Shown here one piece after another: positions 12,170-22,232 of a stretch of 64,000 nucleotides of DNA. The notes below the pieces were generated by a model. That model ran no database searches. It saw nothing but the letters and a program-made list of their open reading frames with translations, and was not told the origin of the DNA. Source of the stretch: Rhizoclosmatium globosum (lineage: Eukaryota; Chytridiomycota; Chytridiomycetes; Chytridiales; Chytriomycetaceae); NCBI GenBank assembly GCA_002104985.1, contig MCGO01000081.1, positions 62,001-126,000 of the forward strand. The letters are read 5' to 3'. Made by a program: the position numbers and the translations under genes. Numbering within the stretch: position 1 is the first letter of the stretch; the number at the start of each line of letters is the position of its first letter.

Positions 12170-13202
12170 TTACACATCAGAAAGCTCGTCCATAGTGTAT
12201 TGCAGAAGTTTCTGATAGAAGTGATCCCCGATTTGGCTTGGACGAAATAAGTTCATATGAACGTCAACAGGGCAAAAAGAATTCCTTGGCCTACACAAAG
12301 TTTTTTGAACAGTCTTGAATACGGGGATCCATCATTCCGGTGTCTTGATGAAAGTGCGGTCTTCCTCTGATTTAGTCACAATATAAAACAACCGAACCTT
12401 GAAGTTTCTGATATGCTGCTGTTGAGAAACAATCCAATTTAATCGAGTTTCTTGGTTTTCGGGGGACCAAAGTGGGCCAAGAAAGGCTGAATGGTCCGAA
12501 ACAGCCTGATCAAGTACATTTAGGAAAACTTCACCAATATAGTCTGCATGAATACCTTAGTGACTTTGCTTACCGCCTTTGAATTATATGCAACTGCTGC
12601 AGTTATAACAGCAGCCCCTGCAGCAACCCCCCAAGTCCACAGCGACGAAGAAGAATCCTTTGTATTTGAAAATCGATCGTCTGAATTCGTGTCATTACTG
12701 CCCAACAATCTCATAACTCTTGGTCCATATTCAGTCACACGTCATTCACTGTAGTTACGACAGAACCAATCTTTGCGCCAATAACGTGTTCTTGAACTCC
12801 CAAGAACGGAGAATCAAAAGCCAAGATGTGAGTAATCGAGAATCCAATGTACGCTCTATTGAATTCAGCAATGGTTTTGGCTGCATCTGTGTTTTCGATT
12901 TAGATTCACACGACCAACAATTCTGCTTCACTTACCAACGCACAGTATTCCCCCATGGAGTGCCCCAGCAACATTATGTTACCAGAAATCCCATTGAAAG
13001 GATTTGTCAACCATTCCACGAATTCACCCACTCTCTTCGTAATGTCTCCGTGAGTCTCGTACTTGTAAAAACGGACGTGTGCGGTCTTCGAATTCTTTGC
13101 CTTCAAACACTTGCTCACGTCATTGGCAAAGTTGCCGAACGTTTCAGGGCTTCCTTGGTATCCATGCACAAGGACGATTGTAATAATACTTGAGAGTCTC
13201 AT
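12170..13202 (-). CDS. Alpha/beta hydrolase, DUF676/lipase-like fungal family
   Basis: The start at 13202 (MRLSSIITIVLVHGYQGSPE) carries the oxyanion-hole HGYQGS motif. The nucleophile elbow follows as GHSMG, with Ser as the nucleophile, then AKTIAEFNRAYIGFS and THILAFDSPFLGVQEHVIGA. The second half has a Gly/Ala-rich segment WTWGVAAGAAVITAAVAYNS, a likely membrane-associated or amphipathic stretch. It continues through DHSAFLGPLWSPENQETRL, LFYIVTKSEEDRTFI and an ending MDELSDV* at 12170. This matches fungal DUF676-like hydrolases acting on lipids or proteins of unknown identity; the substrate is not known. Several introns are needed. The frame at GHSMG only matches the family (GHSMGGI) if the five-base run at 12950-12954 had one more base, another homopolymer shortfall. 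Confidence 0.75.
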
Positions 13203-13559
13203 TTGGTTGAGGTTGTTTTTGTTTGTTTTGTGAGATATGATTTAGGGATGCAACTTATTAACCGTTATTTCGTCAGTTAACGGTTATTCCGTTTTTTAGA
13301 GTACTTCCTTGGAGTATTATTACTCCAGATTGTCTGGCTTAAATCGAACGACATAGGTGTTTGAAGTAAAGACTGAATCGTTGCTGTTAATTGGCTAATT
13401 GGATAATAACTTTTCATCACAGAAATAACTTCTGCGTACGCTTTTGCCACAGACTAATCTCGTCGTTTTATCGCAAACTGCCGTCATCATGTGACTCTGT
13501 TGGTTGTTGAGGATTGATGTTCAAATATTATTGGCTCATCTCCAAAAATCAGTCTCCAA
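13203..13559. promoter_or_regulatory. Divergent intergenic region with a short inverted repeat
   Basis: This 357 bp gap separates the hydrolase start (minus) from the tyrosinase start (plus). Around 13258-13292 it contains TAACCGTTA and TAACGGTTA in inverted orientation with a short spacer, a possible dyad binding site or small hairpin. Nothing coding is visible. Confidence 0.4.
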
Positions 13560-15557
13560 ATGGTTGCAGTCCCGAAAGCCCAAGGCAACAACGGTAGAGC
13601 CCTCCATCTGCAAACATATGCTTGATCTAACCACATTCTATCATCGATAGCCGTTTCCCGCAAGGAAGTGAGAGACTTCTTCGCCGATCAGAAGCAAGCC
13701 TCCCTCTTCCTCCAGGCTTTCGCCGTCCTCCAGGCTAGAGACCCAAAGGATCCAAAGTCTTATGCGCAAGTCTCTTCCATTCACGGTCTGCCAAACACTG
13801 AGTATGATGGGTTCCCTTCAGATAAGCCAGATGGGGGTTATTGGTGAGACAGACACATTTTGAACTTTGTACCCAACTGGTTCAAATTATTCAACAGTGT
13901 TCACGGACAGGCTTTGTTTCCATCTTGGCACAGGTGTGCCACGTTTACGTTTGGCTGCCTGGTTAACCTCTAACAATTACCTTCCTAAGACCGTACATTG
14001 CTTTGTTGGAGACGTTGTTGATCGAAGCTGCGGTTGATATTGCCAAAAAGTATACTAAGGACACTCAAACTGGGTCACTGCTGCTCAAAACATCAGATTC
14101 CCGTGAGTGAACTTTGATGGCAATCTGAAATCGAACACTCAACATTTTTCGACACAAAGTTACCTTGATTGGGCGAACGATGCCACAATTGCTCGGTCTC
14201 CCATCCGTTCTCGTTGACGCCTCTGTCACTGTCCTTGCTGCTCCAAATGCACAATCCCAGACCATCAAGAACCCATTGGCGTCCTTTGCCATGCCACAAT
14301 TCATCAGAGACTCATTCCCAAACACCCTCGGTCCCCTCAAAACCTACAAAAACACTGTCCGCTTCCCAACGTCCTCATCCCCAGATGCTGGATCTGACGT
14401 CCCATCACTTCAGAACGCAGTCAAGCGTATTGCACCACAGCTCCGTTCCATGGTCCGCGTTCTGTTTGACGGTACCGTGACAAAGTGGGCGATTTCTCGA
14501 ACCATGGTTGGACTTTTCGCACCAACAGCCTGGAAACTACCATCCCTCGAATACATCCACGATCAAGTCCATGGAACTGTTTCTGGAAACGGCGGACACA
14601 TGGGGTACCCCGAAGTCGCAGCATACGATCCAATTTTTACTTCCACCACTGTAACGTTGACCGTCTTCTTGCGATTTACGAGAGTGTTTTCGACCTCTTT
14701 GTTGATGGGGCTGTTGCTTCTAAGGGACTTGCGCCGTTCAGAGTGAAGGAGGGAGGTAACGCGTGGACAAGTTTGGAGGCGAGGGAGGTGGGAGTTTCGG
14801 GTACACTTACCCTGAGTTGGGTAAGAGTGGAAAGGCGTTGCAGACTGCGGTTTTGGCTCAGTATGCGAATCGTGCTGCTGCTCCTGCTCCTGTTGTTCGA
14901 CCAAGAGGTATTGAGCCTGTTGTTGGTGCATCTACTTCCCGAGGAATTGAGGTTGAGACGGCTGCAACTACATCAAGAGGAATTGAATTGGACGCCCCAA
15001 CTCCAGCTCCAGAGAAGCCAAAGGCTGCTGCGACCAATAACGACGCTGGAGTCGTTGGATTCTTGAAGAGCTTGTTGAACTGTGCCGGATCAGGACAAAC
15101 CGAAGTCACTCCAAGTAGCACCCAACTTGTCCCAATTGCTCCAAACACGGTCACAGTTGGAACTCGTTCCTCGGTATTTGCGCACTTCCAAATCAAGAAG
15201 AACGCAATCAGTGGACCATTCACTGTTCGTTTCACTGTCGGTGATGTTCATGTCGTTGAAGCCCACATTTTCGCTCGTGTGAACCGTGAGATGTGTGCAA
15301 ACTGCATTGACTTGGATGATCTTGTTGTTGGTGGAAACGTTTCGCTTACCGAGGCGTTCACATCGATTGGTGTGTTGGAGGACAGAAGGAAGTGGGCTGC
15401 TGCTGTGTCTAACAGTGTTTATGACTGGAAGGGTGAGAAGGTTGACGCCAGCAAGTTGGAGAGCTTGAAGGTGTTTTTGAGAGGAAACGTTGTTCGTGTT
15501 GGAAGCGAAGGAGAGGTTGTTGAAAGAGTTTGGATGGAGGATGTTGTCGATGTGTAA
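13560..15557 (+). CDS. Tyrosinase (type 3 copper phenol oxidase)
   Basis: Tyrosinase hydroxylates monophenols and oxidises diphenols to quinones, feeding melanin synthesis. Exon 1 starts at 13560 (MVAVPKAQGNN) and there are several short introns. The CuA site is visible as IHGLPNTEYDG, CVHGQALFPSWHRPY (split by introns) and a PYLDWAND stretch. The CuB site is IHDQVHG..GGHMG and HHCNVDRLL. A linker rich in Ala/Pro with three RGIE repeats leads to a C-terminal domain of about 200 residues, which in this family shields the active site until it is cleaved. I see no signal peptide. The gene needs one extra base at AAA 14067-14069, TTTTT 14634-14638 and TTT 14795-14797 to stay in frame. A further shift just after WAND is not explained by a single base. 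It is probably an intact gene in a noisy consensus. Confidence 0.88.
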
Positions 15558-15826
15558 AACAAGTCCATTGCATTTCGTTTACAGAATAGAATTCGTTTTC
15601 AGAAATCAATTCGAAGTTCACGAAGAAGATGGACAGGGATCACCATGTGAAAATGGTTGCAATATTTGACGGAAACGGTTTGTCAGATTCGACACAACAG
15701 ATGGATGGGCAGACCTGATGAAATGGCCTGTTGACAAAAAGTTCTTATAAAACTCCTCATCAAACTCTCCTTTATTCTCTTTCCATTCAAAAAAAACGAA
15801 GCCATAATAAGTTCCCAAACCTCGAG

Positions 15827-16465
15827 ATGGATTCCAGAGTCACAGTGCAGGACCTCCTGCCAGTCATCGATGCCACCTCCTCCGCCATCCCAGAACTCGA
15901 CTTGACCGCGACAGGAATCCCCGGATTTCTCTCCATCTACGCCCAGACGAGAATGCGAATCGTGCATGCAGTCGTTGACAAGTGGAATCGTGCGATAGAC
16001 CTATTTTGCGACCTTACCCCGCCCCCACTACCTGTATTGATGGACAATGGCACAGGTGCAGAGCATGTTCGTAGCATCGCGAGTATCCATAAGGGTCATT
16101 TGCATTATTTGCTCAAGACGTTGACACTCTTTGAGTATAAAGCCATCTTGATTATTCGGTTTCATGCGAGTTTGATTGCCCGAGTAAATCAGCATGGAAG
16201 TGGTGATGGTGTTAGTGGAGGAGGCGGACGAGGTGGTGGTGGAAATGAAAGGTATGGTTTGTTGTTGTGGAGGGGTGAAGCTGGACTTAAACAATCTTTT
16301 CAATTCAGACATGCACCATTTGTGACACGTGCGTTGGAACAGAGTTTTTCCAATGATCAATTTGTATCGAGGCAGGAAAGGGACCGGTTGCATGCAATCA
16401 CAGGATTGAGTCCAGCCCAGATCATGGTATGGTTCACCAACAAGCGGCGCCGTGTAGTTCGTTGA
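15827..16465 (+). CDS. Homeodomain transcription factor
   Basis: The start at 15827 (MDSRVTVQDLLPVIDATSS) begins a helical N-terminal half of about 130 residues, followed by a Gly-rich segment. A GT-AG intron of about 59 nt (ends near 16309) falls in that linker. The last exon gives a homeodomain: RALEQSFSNDQFVSRQERDR, then LSPAQIMVWFTNKRRRVVR*. The recognition-helix residues WF.NKRRR are plain. Spacing between helices matches a 60-residue (non-TALE) domain, without the three-residue loop insertion of HD1-type mating proteins. It should bind DNA in the nucleus. Resemblance to HD2-like mating-type factors is possible but not shown. The domain lies at the extreme C-terminus, leaving no room for a long downstream activation region. 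Confidence 0.82.
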   Translation: MDSRVTVQDLLPVIDATSSAIPELDLTATGIPGFLSIYAQTRMRIVHAVVDKWNRAIDLFCDLTPPPLPVLMDNGTGAEHVRSIASIHKGHLHYLLKTLTLFEYKAILIIRFHASLIARVNQHGSGDGVSGGGGRGGGGNERYGLLLWRGEAGLKQSFQFRHAPFVTRALEQSFSNDQFVSRQERDRLHAITGLSPAQIMVWFTNKRRRVVR

Positions 16466-16592
16466 TTTATTAATAAGTTTTATTGTGTTATTTTGAAGTT
16501 CAGTAAAATTAAAATGTTAGTTCTACTGATTAAAGAAGAGAAAGAGGGCGGCAGGATTCGACTCCCTTTCTCTCGAAAGCCAAGAAGGCCGA

Positions 16593-16623
16593 ACCAACCA
16601 CCAACCAACCAACCAACCAACCA
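16593..16623. repeat. (CCAA)n microsatellite in the 5' leader
   Basis: About seven CCAA/CCAC units abut the ATG of the LIM-RhoGAP gene. The tract is unstable in principle and would lie in the 5' untranslated leader, where length changes do not alter the protein. Confidence 0.85.
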
Positions 16624-19600
16624 ATGCCCGAAGCAACTGCCTCCGAGGCCGCGACACCGTCTTCGGAACAAGTCGGAGCCACAGCCGTTGTTCGGACATG
16701 TGCATCGTGTTCGCTTCCAGTTGGCGGACAAAGTGTGCGTGCGCAGAATCTGTTGTACCACTTTGACTGTTTCAAGTGCACGGTTTGTTGCTGTTGTTTG
16801 TTGTTTCTATTAAAACTACTTCTAAACCACCTCTGAACCACGTTTAAAGGACTGCGGAGTCCCTGTCGCAGACAAGTTCTTCCCTCTGTGGTCCGCCGAC
16901 GATCCAACCCGCGCGAACCCGCCAAAGCTCTACTGCGAGAAACACTACTTTGCATTGCACGGCCTTCTGTGCGACAAGTGCGGCCTGGCCCTGCGCGGTC
17001 CTCACATCAACGCAATTGGGAAGAAGTTCCATTTGGAGCACTTTGGTTGCAACGTCTGCACAAAGGTCTTTCGCCAGCACGACTCGTATTATGAAAGGGA
17101 AGGGAAGGTGTGTTTTGTTGACTCGCTCTCTTGTGGAATTCGAATTTGGTTTTGGTTGATGGGCGGGTTGGGTCCCTGGGTGGCTCCCACGAGAAGGTGC
17201 TTGCGTTGAGTGAGATCAGCATGTTTGCAATCATGAGATGGATTGCTTGATTCGTAGTTGCTAGTATTAAGAAAACGAAAATGGTATGGAGGAACAGTGT
17301 AGGACGCGGACTGTTACGGGTATGGGCGAACACCAAAATGGATCTGGATCATCAGTGCGACGACTGCCAGCACCCTTAAACGTCAAATCTCGTTATCCCT
17401 TCAATCTCACACACGACGGATCAACAAAAACTGAAAATGAACATAGGTGTACTGCCAATTCCACTACTCAGTCCTCTTTGCCTCTAAATGCGGGGGTTGT
17501 CAAACAGCCGTTCTCAAAAAGTTTGTGGAAATGAAGAAGGAAGGAGTCGTGTATCAATGGCATCCACAGTGTTACATGATCTACAAGGTAAGCGCCTTAA
17601 TACCCAGCTGCAAACCCCAATTCATCACGCCAACCCTATTAAAAATCACAGCTCTGGAACGTAAAACCAAATTTCCAACATGGCGACACAACACTGGACG
17701 AAACCAATCCCGATGGTGAGGGCATTGTTATCTCTTCCTCCTCCCCAGAGACCAACCTTGACCAACAACAACGATTGTCTTACACTCCTTCCTCATCCCA
17801 CATCAAACACCTTCGCTCTCCTTCTATACGTACAACTACAGCCGAAGTAAACCGTCAAACTGTGACTCTCTCAAAAGTCGACAAGATTATTTCTGTGCTT
17901 TCTACTTTCGAGGAATCGACTGCCAATTGTATTGGTGATATGATGTCGCATTACACGTCTCGGTCGTATGCTGAAGTGTGTTTGGATGGACACCGGTTCA
18001 TTGAATATGTTGATGTTGTGTTCAACGGTCTGGAAAAAATTGACATAGACCTTGTGAATGCGGGAGCAAGAGCGAATGTTGATGACGAACGAGGTCTGCT
18101 GGTTAATAGAAAAGAACCACGTCAACTTGCGAAGCGGATCGTTTACTTCTTTTCGATTCTGAGTAACGCAGATGGGAGTGAAGCCAATAAGGAGGAATTG
18201 AAAGCAGACATGATCAACTTGATGGCAAGTTTGGCGACTACGCTCAAGAGTCTGTTGAGACTTGCTTTGAATGGAGCTCTTAGAATGGTTCGTCTTTGTA
18301 GTTCGTCCAAAATAGGGTCCAACTGACAAACCAAACAAAGGAACGTCAATATGGATCTGAGACTTCCATTCTGGACTTTTTGAATCTCTTGACAAACTTG
18401 GAGAAGTCAACGCAGGACTCGTCGCTTTCGATGGTGGAGACGTTTGCGGCTATGATGACTTCTGGAAATAACCGTACGGACATTTGTACAAAATGCCACA
18501 AGTCAGTAGAAGATGCATGCTACAAACCAACGAACGATTCTTTCTGTTGGCATGCCGAACGTACACTTGCCTGTTTCACTTGTTCCGTGTGCAGCAAGTA
18601 CCTTGGCGATGAAAACATAACAACTGTAGTCGAAGATTCGACAGGCTTCCTGTTTTGTCAGGAACACGCGTCACAAGTTAAAGGATCCGGCACCGTTGGA
18701 ATGAAGCGGCTAACCCAACTGCAACAATTCTCATTCCTCCTGCACTGTTCCCTCGGCCGCCTTTATTCCCTCCTCCACGCCCAAGCCCCTTTCGTCCTGC
18801 CAGTTGAACCACCCACCTCCGAAACCGGTCTTTCTGACCGTGCCGCGAGCCAGAGCAACCAAAGTCTCGTCCGCAATACTCAAGCCCCTGTAACCCCACC
18901 TGACGAGTCCACGCTCCTATCTGAAGACGAGCAACACAACGACCCACAGATCCAACAAGAGTTTCAACGCCTCCCACCTGTCCAGAACCCATCCATCCGC
19001 GAGAACCAATACATTGTCGACAGTTCCCGCGTTTTGAGCGAGCAAAGCGCGCTCGCAAAAGTCGCCATTAAGAAGGAAGCCGTTGCGCTCTTGGAAGGGC
19101 TTTTGAAGCGGAAGTTACCTGAACTCGCGATGGAAAGCGACAGCAAGACGTCTGTGTGGAGTCGATTCATGCCCAAGAAGGCACCTGGAGTTGGTGTTGG
19201 TCCTTTGGGACGGAAGCAGGAAGTGAAGGGGACATTTGGTGTCCCACTTGCGACGTTGGTTTCGACACAGGGAGCGCAGAGTACGACTTTGCAAGGGAAT
19301 TATTCTGTGAGGATACCGAGGGTTGTTGAGTTGTGTTTGTCGGCTTTGTATGCCATGGATTTGAGTTCAGAAGGCGTGTTTAGAAAGAATGGAAACATTC
19401 GTCGGTTGAAAGAGACTGCGGAACAATTTGACGCAAACCCGGCGTTGGACCGTTTGGACGAGGATAATGTGATTCAAGTTGCAGCCTTGCTGAAAAAGTT
19501 CTTGCGGGATTTGCCGGACCCACTGTTGACCTTCAAACTGCATTTCCTCTTTGTCGCGTCGCAAAGTGAGTTTTTTTCTCTTTGAGACTTCTTTACGCAT

Positions 19601-20006
19601 GACCATATTCCATTTCTTACATTCCTTCTGTGAACAGATTTTGAGGACCATGAAACACGGAAAAGGGCATTACACCTTGCAATGTGTCTCCTCCCAAAAC
19701 CCAACCTCGACCTGCTTCAAGTTCTCTTGCAGTTTTTGCGTGATGTGGCTGTGCATAAGGATACCAACAAAATGGACATTCCAAATTTGGCGACAGTTAT
19801 GACACCCAATATTTTGTATGGAAAAAGCAAGAATCCTAGCGATGATCAGCCGTTCTTGTGTATTCGAGCGGTGCAGATGTTGATTGTGTATCAGGATGAG
19901 TTTAGGATGGTGAGTGATCTGTTTTGTGCTCTCTTTAATGCTTCATGTTAATGGTGTTGTTGATCAATAGGTTCCGGATCAAATTAATATCCCTCAAGAC
20001 CCATAG
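16624..20006 (+). CDS. LIM-domain Rho GTPase-activating protein (Lrg1/Rga-like)
   Basis: This is a multi-LIM adaptor with a C-terminal RhoGAP domain that switches off Rho-family GTPases; fungal relatives act at growth sites on Rho1 or Cdc42. The start at 16624 is followed by LIM 1 (CASCSLPVGGQ .. HFDCFKC), LIM 2 (LLCDKCGLALRG .. HFGCNVC), a third zinc finger (CGGCQTAVLKKF .. HPQCY) and, after a helical linker, LIM 4 (ICTKCHKSVEDACYK .. CFTCSVC). The RhoGAP domain near 19200-19960 shows the arginine finger in SSEGVFRKNGNIRRLK, then FLRDLPDPLLTFKLH, and NMxxVMTPN-type sequence as NLATVMTPNILYGKS. The last exon ends INIPQDP* at 20004-20006. About nine introns are present, one of roughly 335 nt at 17108-17443. 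The frame is continuous. It may act on the Rac encoded at 257, but that is inference. Confidence 0.88.
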
Positions 20007-20184
20007 TTCTATTGTGTTTTTTTGTCGTTTCTTTTCTTTTGCATTTATTTCTCTTTCTGGGTAGTATTGTTTACGATGTTCCATATAAACTGCCTCTGTT
20101 ATCACCATTTCAATCTTTCCAAGACATAGGCATCGAAGAAACCATCAAATTTATTTATAGAATAAAGATAGAAAATAGTTAGCC

Positions 20185-21695
20185 TCATTCATCATCACTC
20201 CACTCCAAGCCATCCCAAACCGTCGTAAATACCTGCATCTCCAACACTTTCATATCTACAAAGTCGCCAGATCCAACTAAACCTCTGCCTCGTTCCGCAC
20301 CACGTTCATCCCCATAAACACTCAAGCATGAGCTACAAACATCATTGTCAACAACAAGATCCCGTTGCCCAAAATACACAGCTTCCACCATCGACCCCAA
20401 CGTCGCGTACCCTTCCTGTCCCTCCTTGATCGTCAACACCTTCACATCCGTCGACGTTGCCGATGGGAACGAGAAGAGAAACGCGTTATGTGATGTATGA
20501 AACAAAGAATCTGACGACCACGATTTATCCGTATACCCACCGACAACCGCCCCTGATTCCAAGTGGACGAGAGTTAGCGTTGGTCCACGCGAGTTACAAG
20601 CTGAATGGAACTTTGCGTTCGAAAAGGGCGATGGCGGGGCCGCGTACAACTTCCGTATTGAGATGGGAAGTGTTCGTTGATGGTGTTGGATGTGGGAGAG
20701 GAGGAGCGTTGATTGTGGTTGAGTGAGAAGTGTGCTTGAGAAGAGGTCTCCCAGAAGAGATGTTCTCCGAGACTTTGCGTCGCTTTTGAGTTTGAGTAGT
20801 GTGCTTCGACACGGGTTCGGGGTTTTGCGTGGAGGAGGTATAAGTGTGGTTCGAGGTGGGTTGTGTATTCTTGGAGGGTGAAGGAGTGGAGGTTGAGGAG
20901 GAGTAGGAGGTCTTGGAGGTCTTGTTTTGCGGCGAGTAGGTTCTCGGAAGGTATTAAAGTGGGTTCGGTGGAGACGAGGGTTTCGGTTGAAGAGGAAGGT
21001 GAGCTGTGAACTGAGTGGATCCAGGAGAGACAAAGCAGCCAGACGACCAGTGATTCCGAGTTGATTAATGTACATAAGTCGCATATTTGGTCGCCGTTAA
21101 AAGTACTGAGTATCTGACGAGACTCAAAGCTGTTTGTAGCAAGTTGGACGTCACGTTTGAGGCAAGCAGATACTTTCACAAATGCTGCCTCCGAGTCCGT
21201 AATTCCGTAGTCACCTCCCAGTTCCTTCAGATAAAAAAGGAAATCTGCATAATGGACAGCTGAGGCCGGGCTCAACAGTTTGCGCTCAAAATAGGCTGCG
21301 CATTGATTCGCAAGTTGTTTGATTCCCAAAAAAGAAGCCAGCCGGAGCACAGATAATACTGATGAATCCGGAATATTCGCTTTTGATGTGTATAAAAAGC
21401 GGAGAACCAGGAGACATGTCGGAGCGTCGGCCGGAAGCGAAAAGCGGAAACGGAACATATCCGCCCCTTTCTCATTTCCTTCGTGTTTAGTTGCCAACTG
21501 TTGGCGGAACCACTCGCTCTGAAGACTCAAAATAGCTGCATGTCCAACCAGAGTATCTCCATTTGAGCACTGAATTTGTGTGTCAGCTAGTTGGGAGTTG
21601 TTGACAAGGAGCGAAAGATCGACTCCTCCAGATTCCGAGGCTATACAGAACCCTGTTGAAGTGTCCTGGCCGTGGCCTCCATCGCTGATGGCCAT
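20185..21695 (-). CDS. BTB-TLDc domain protein
   Basis: The start at 21695 (MAISDGGHGQDTS) leads into a BTB/POZ domain (LADTQIQCSNGDTLVGHAAIL, with LRFLYTSKANIPDSSVLSVL) and a BACK-like helical region (ALxINSESLVVWLLCL). The C-terminal part is a TLDc domain: KFHSACNSRGPTLTLVHLES, GAVVGGYTDKSW, FLFSFPSAT and a final DGLEWSDDE* at 20185. BTB domains dimerise and recruit Cullin-3. TLDc domains occur in V-ATPase regulators and stress proteins. BTB-TLDc pairing is known in animals, plants and protists; its exact job here is unknown. The BTB and TLDc parts lie in two frames. The switch falls between about 20690 and 20850 and equals one missing base. No intron is needed otherwise. It converges on the LIM-RhoGAP stop with a 178 bp gap. 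Confidence 0.8.
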
Positions 21696-21809
21696 TGTGA
21701 TTGGTGGGAGATTCTTGTCTTAATTTTCCGACAAGGGCCTCTTCGGAAAATTGTTTTCGGAATTTTTTCGGACGGATGAAAAGCCATTTAAACCATTCTT
21801 TTTTCAGTC

Positions 21810-22134
21810 ATGTCTGTCCACATTGAGACTAACAAATTCCTAGACATTGATATCAGACTATCAGTGAACCAAAAGAATATCATTCGAAAGAACTTTGGAT
21901 TCCATGTGCAAGGCAAAGACGATCCATATTTGCAGTTTACAGAGTGCCAACGAGACGGCGAAAAGGGGCGTCCAGTTTCTAACGTAATTCAAGATGTCAT
22001 CAGGAAATAGTCCTTGGAAAGATGATATCATGTAGGAGAAAGACTTAAAACACCAGCGAAGATGGAAGACAGAATTTAAGATTCTGTTTGCTCCACTGAA
22101 TTATAATGTCGTTGCGACTAAAAAGAAACAAGCA
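21810..22134 (+). pseudogene. 3'-terminal remnant of a TRPV-like channel gene
   Basis: An ORF starting MSVHIETNKFLDIDIRLS and ending VSNVIQDVIRK* matches only the cytosolic tail that follows S6 in the channel genes nearby, sharing the pattern IDxxLS..K..xxxNFGF..LQFTE...G.P. After its stop the similarity continues in another frame as EKDLKH then WKTEFKILFAPLN, the counterpart of the tail that ends the full-length copies, to a stop at 22132-22134. A splice-acceptor-like CCTAG sits exactly where the paralogues have their last intron boundary. This favours truncation of a genomic copy rather than reverse transcription. The remnant is most similar to the minus-strand copy at 56.5 kb. It probably encodes nothing functional. 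Confidence 0.72.
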
Positions 22135-22232
22135 TGAGTAAATATAAGAGATCTTTGGACTTTCGTGACTGTTTTCTTGGCAAGCTCTTAAATTCTAGAA
22201 AAACCCAGGCAACTACACCTCATAGCTTTACT

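Noticed and set aside
15827..16465. TALE-class (HD1) homeodomain
   Set aside because: Spacing between helices 1 and 2 lacks the three-residue insertion, so it is a standard 60-residue type.
17108..17443. An extra coding exon inside the long LIM-RhoGAP intron
   Set aside because: The open stretches there have no zinc-finger Cys pattern, and the flanking exons join in frame without them.
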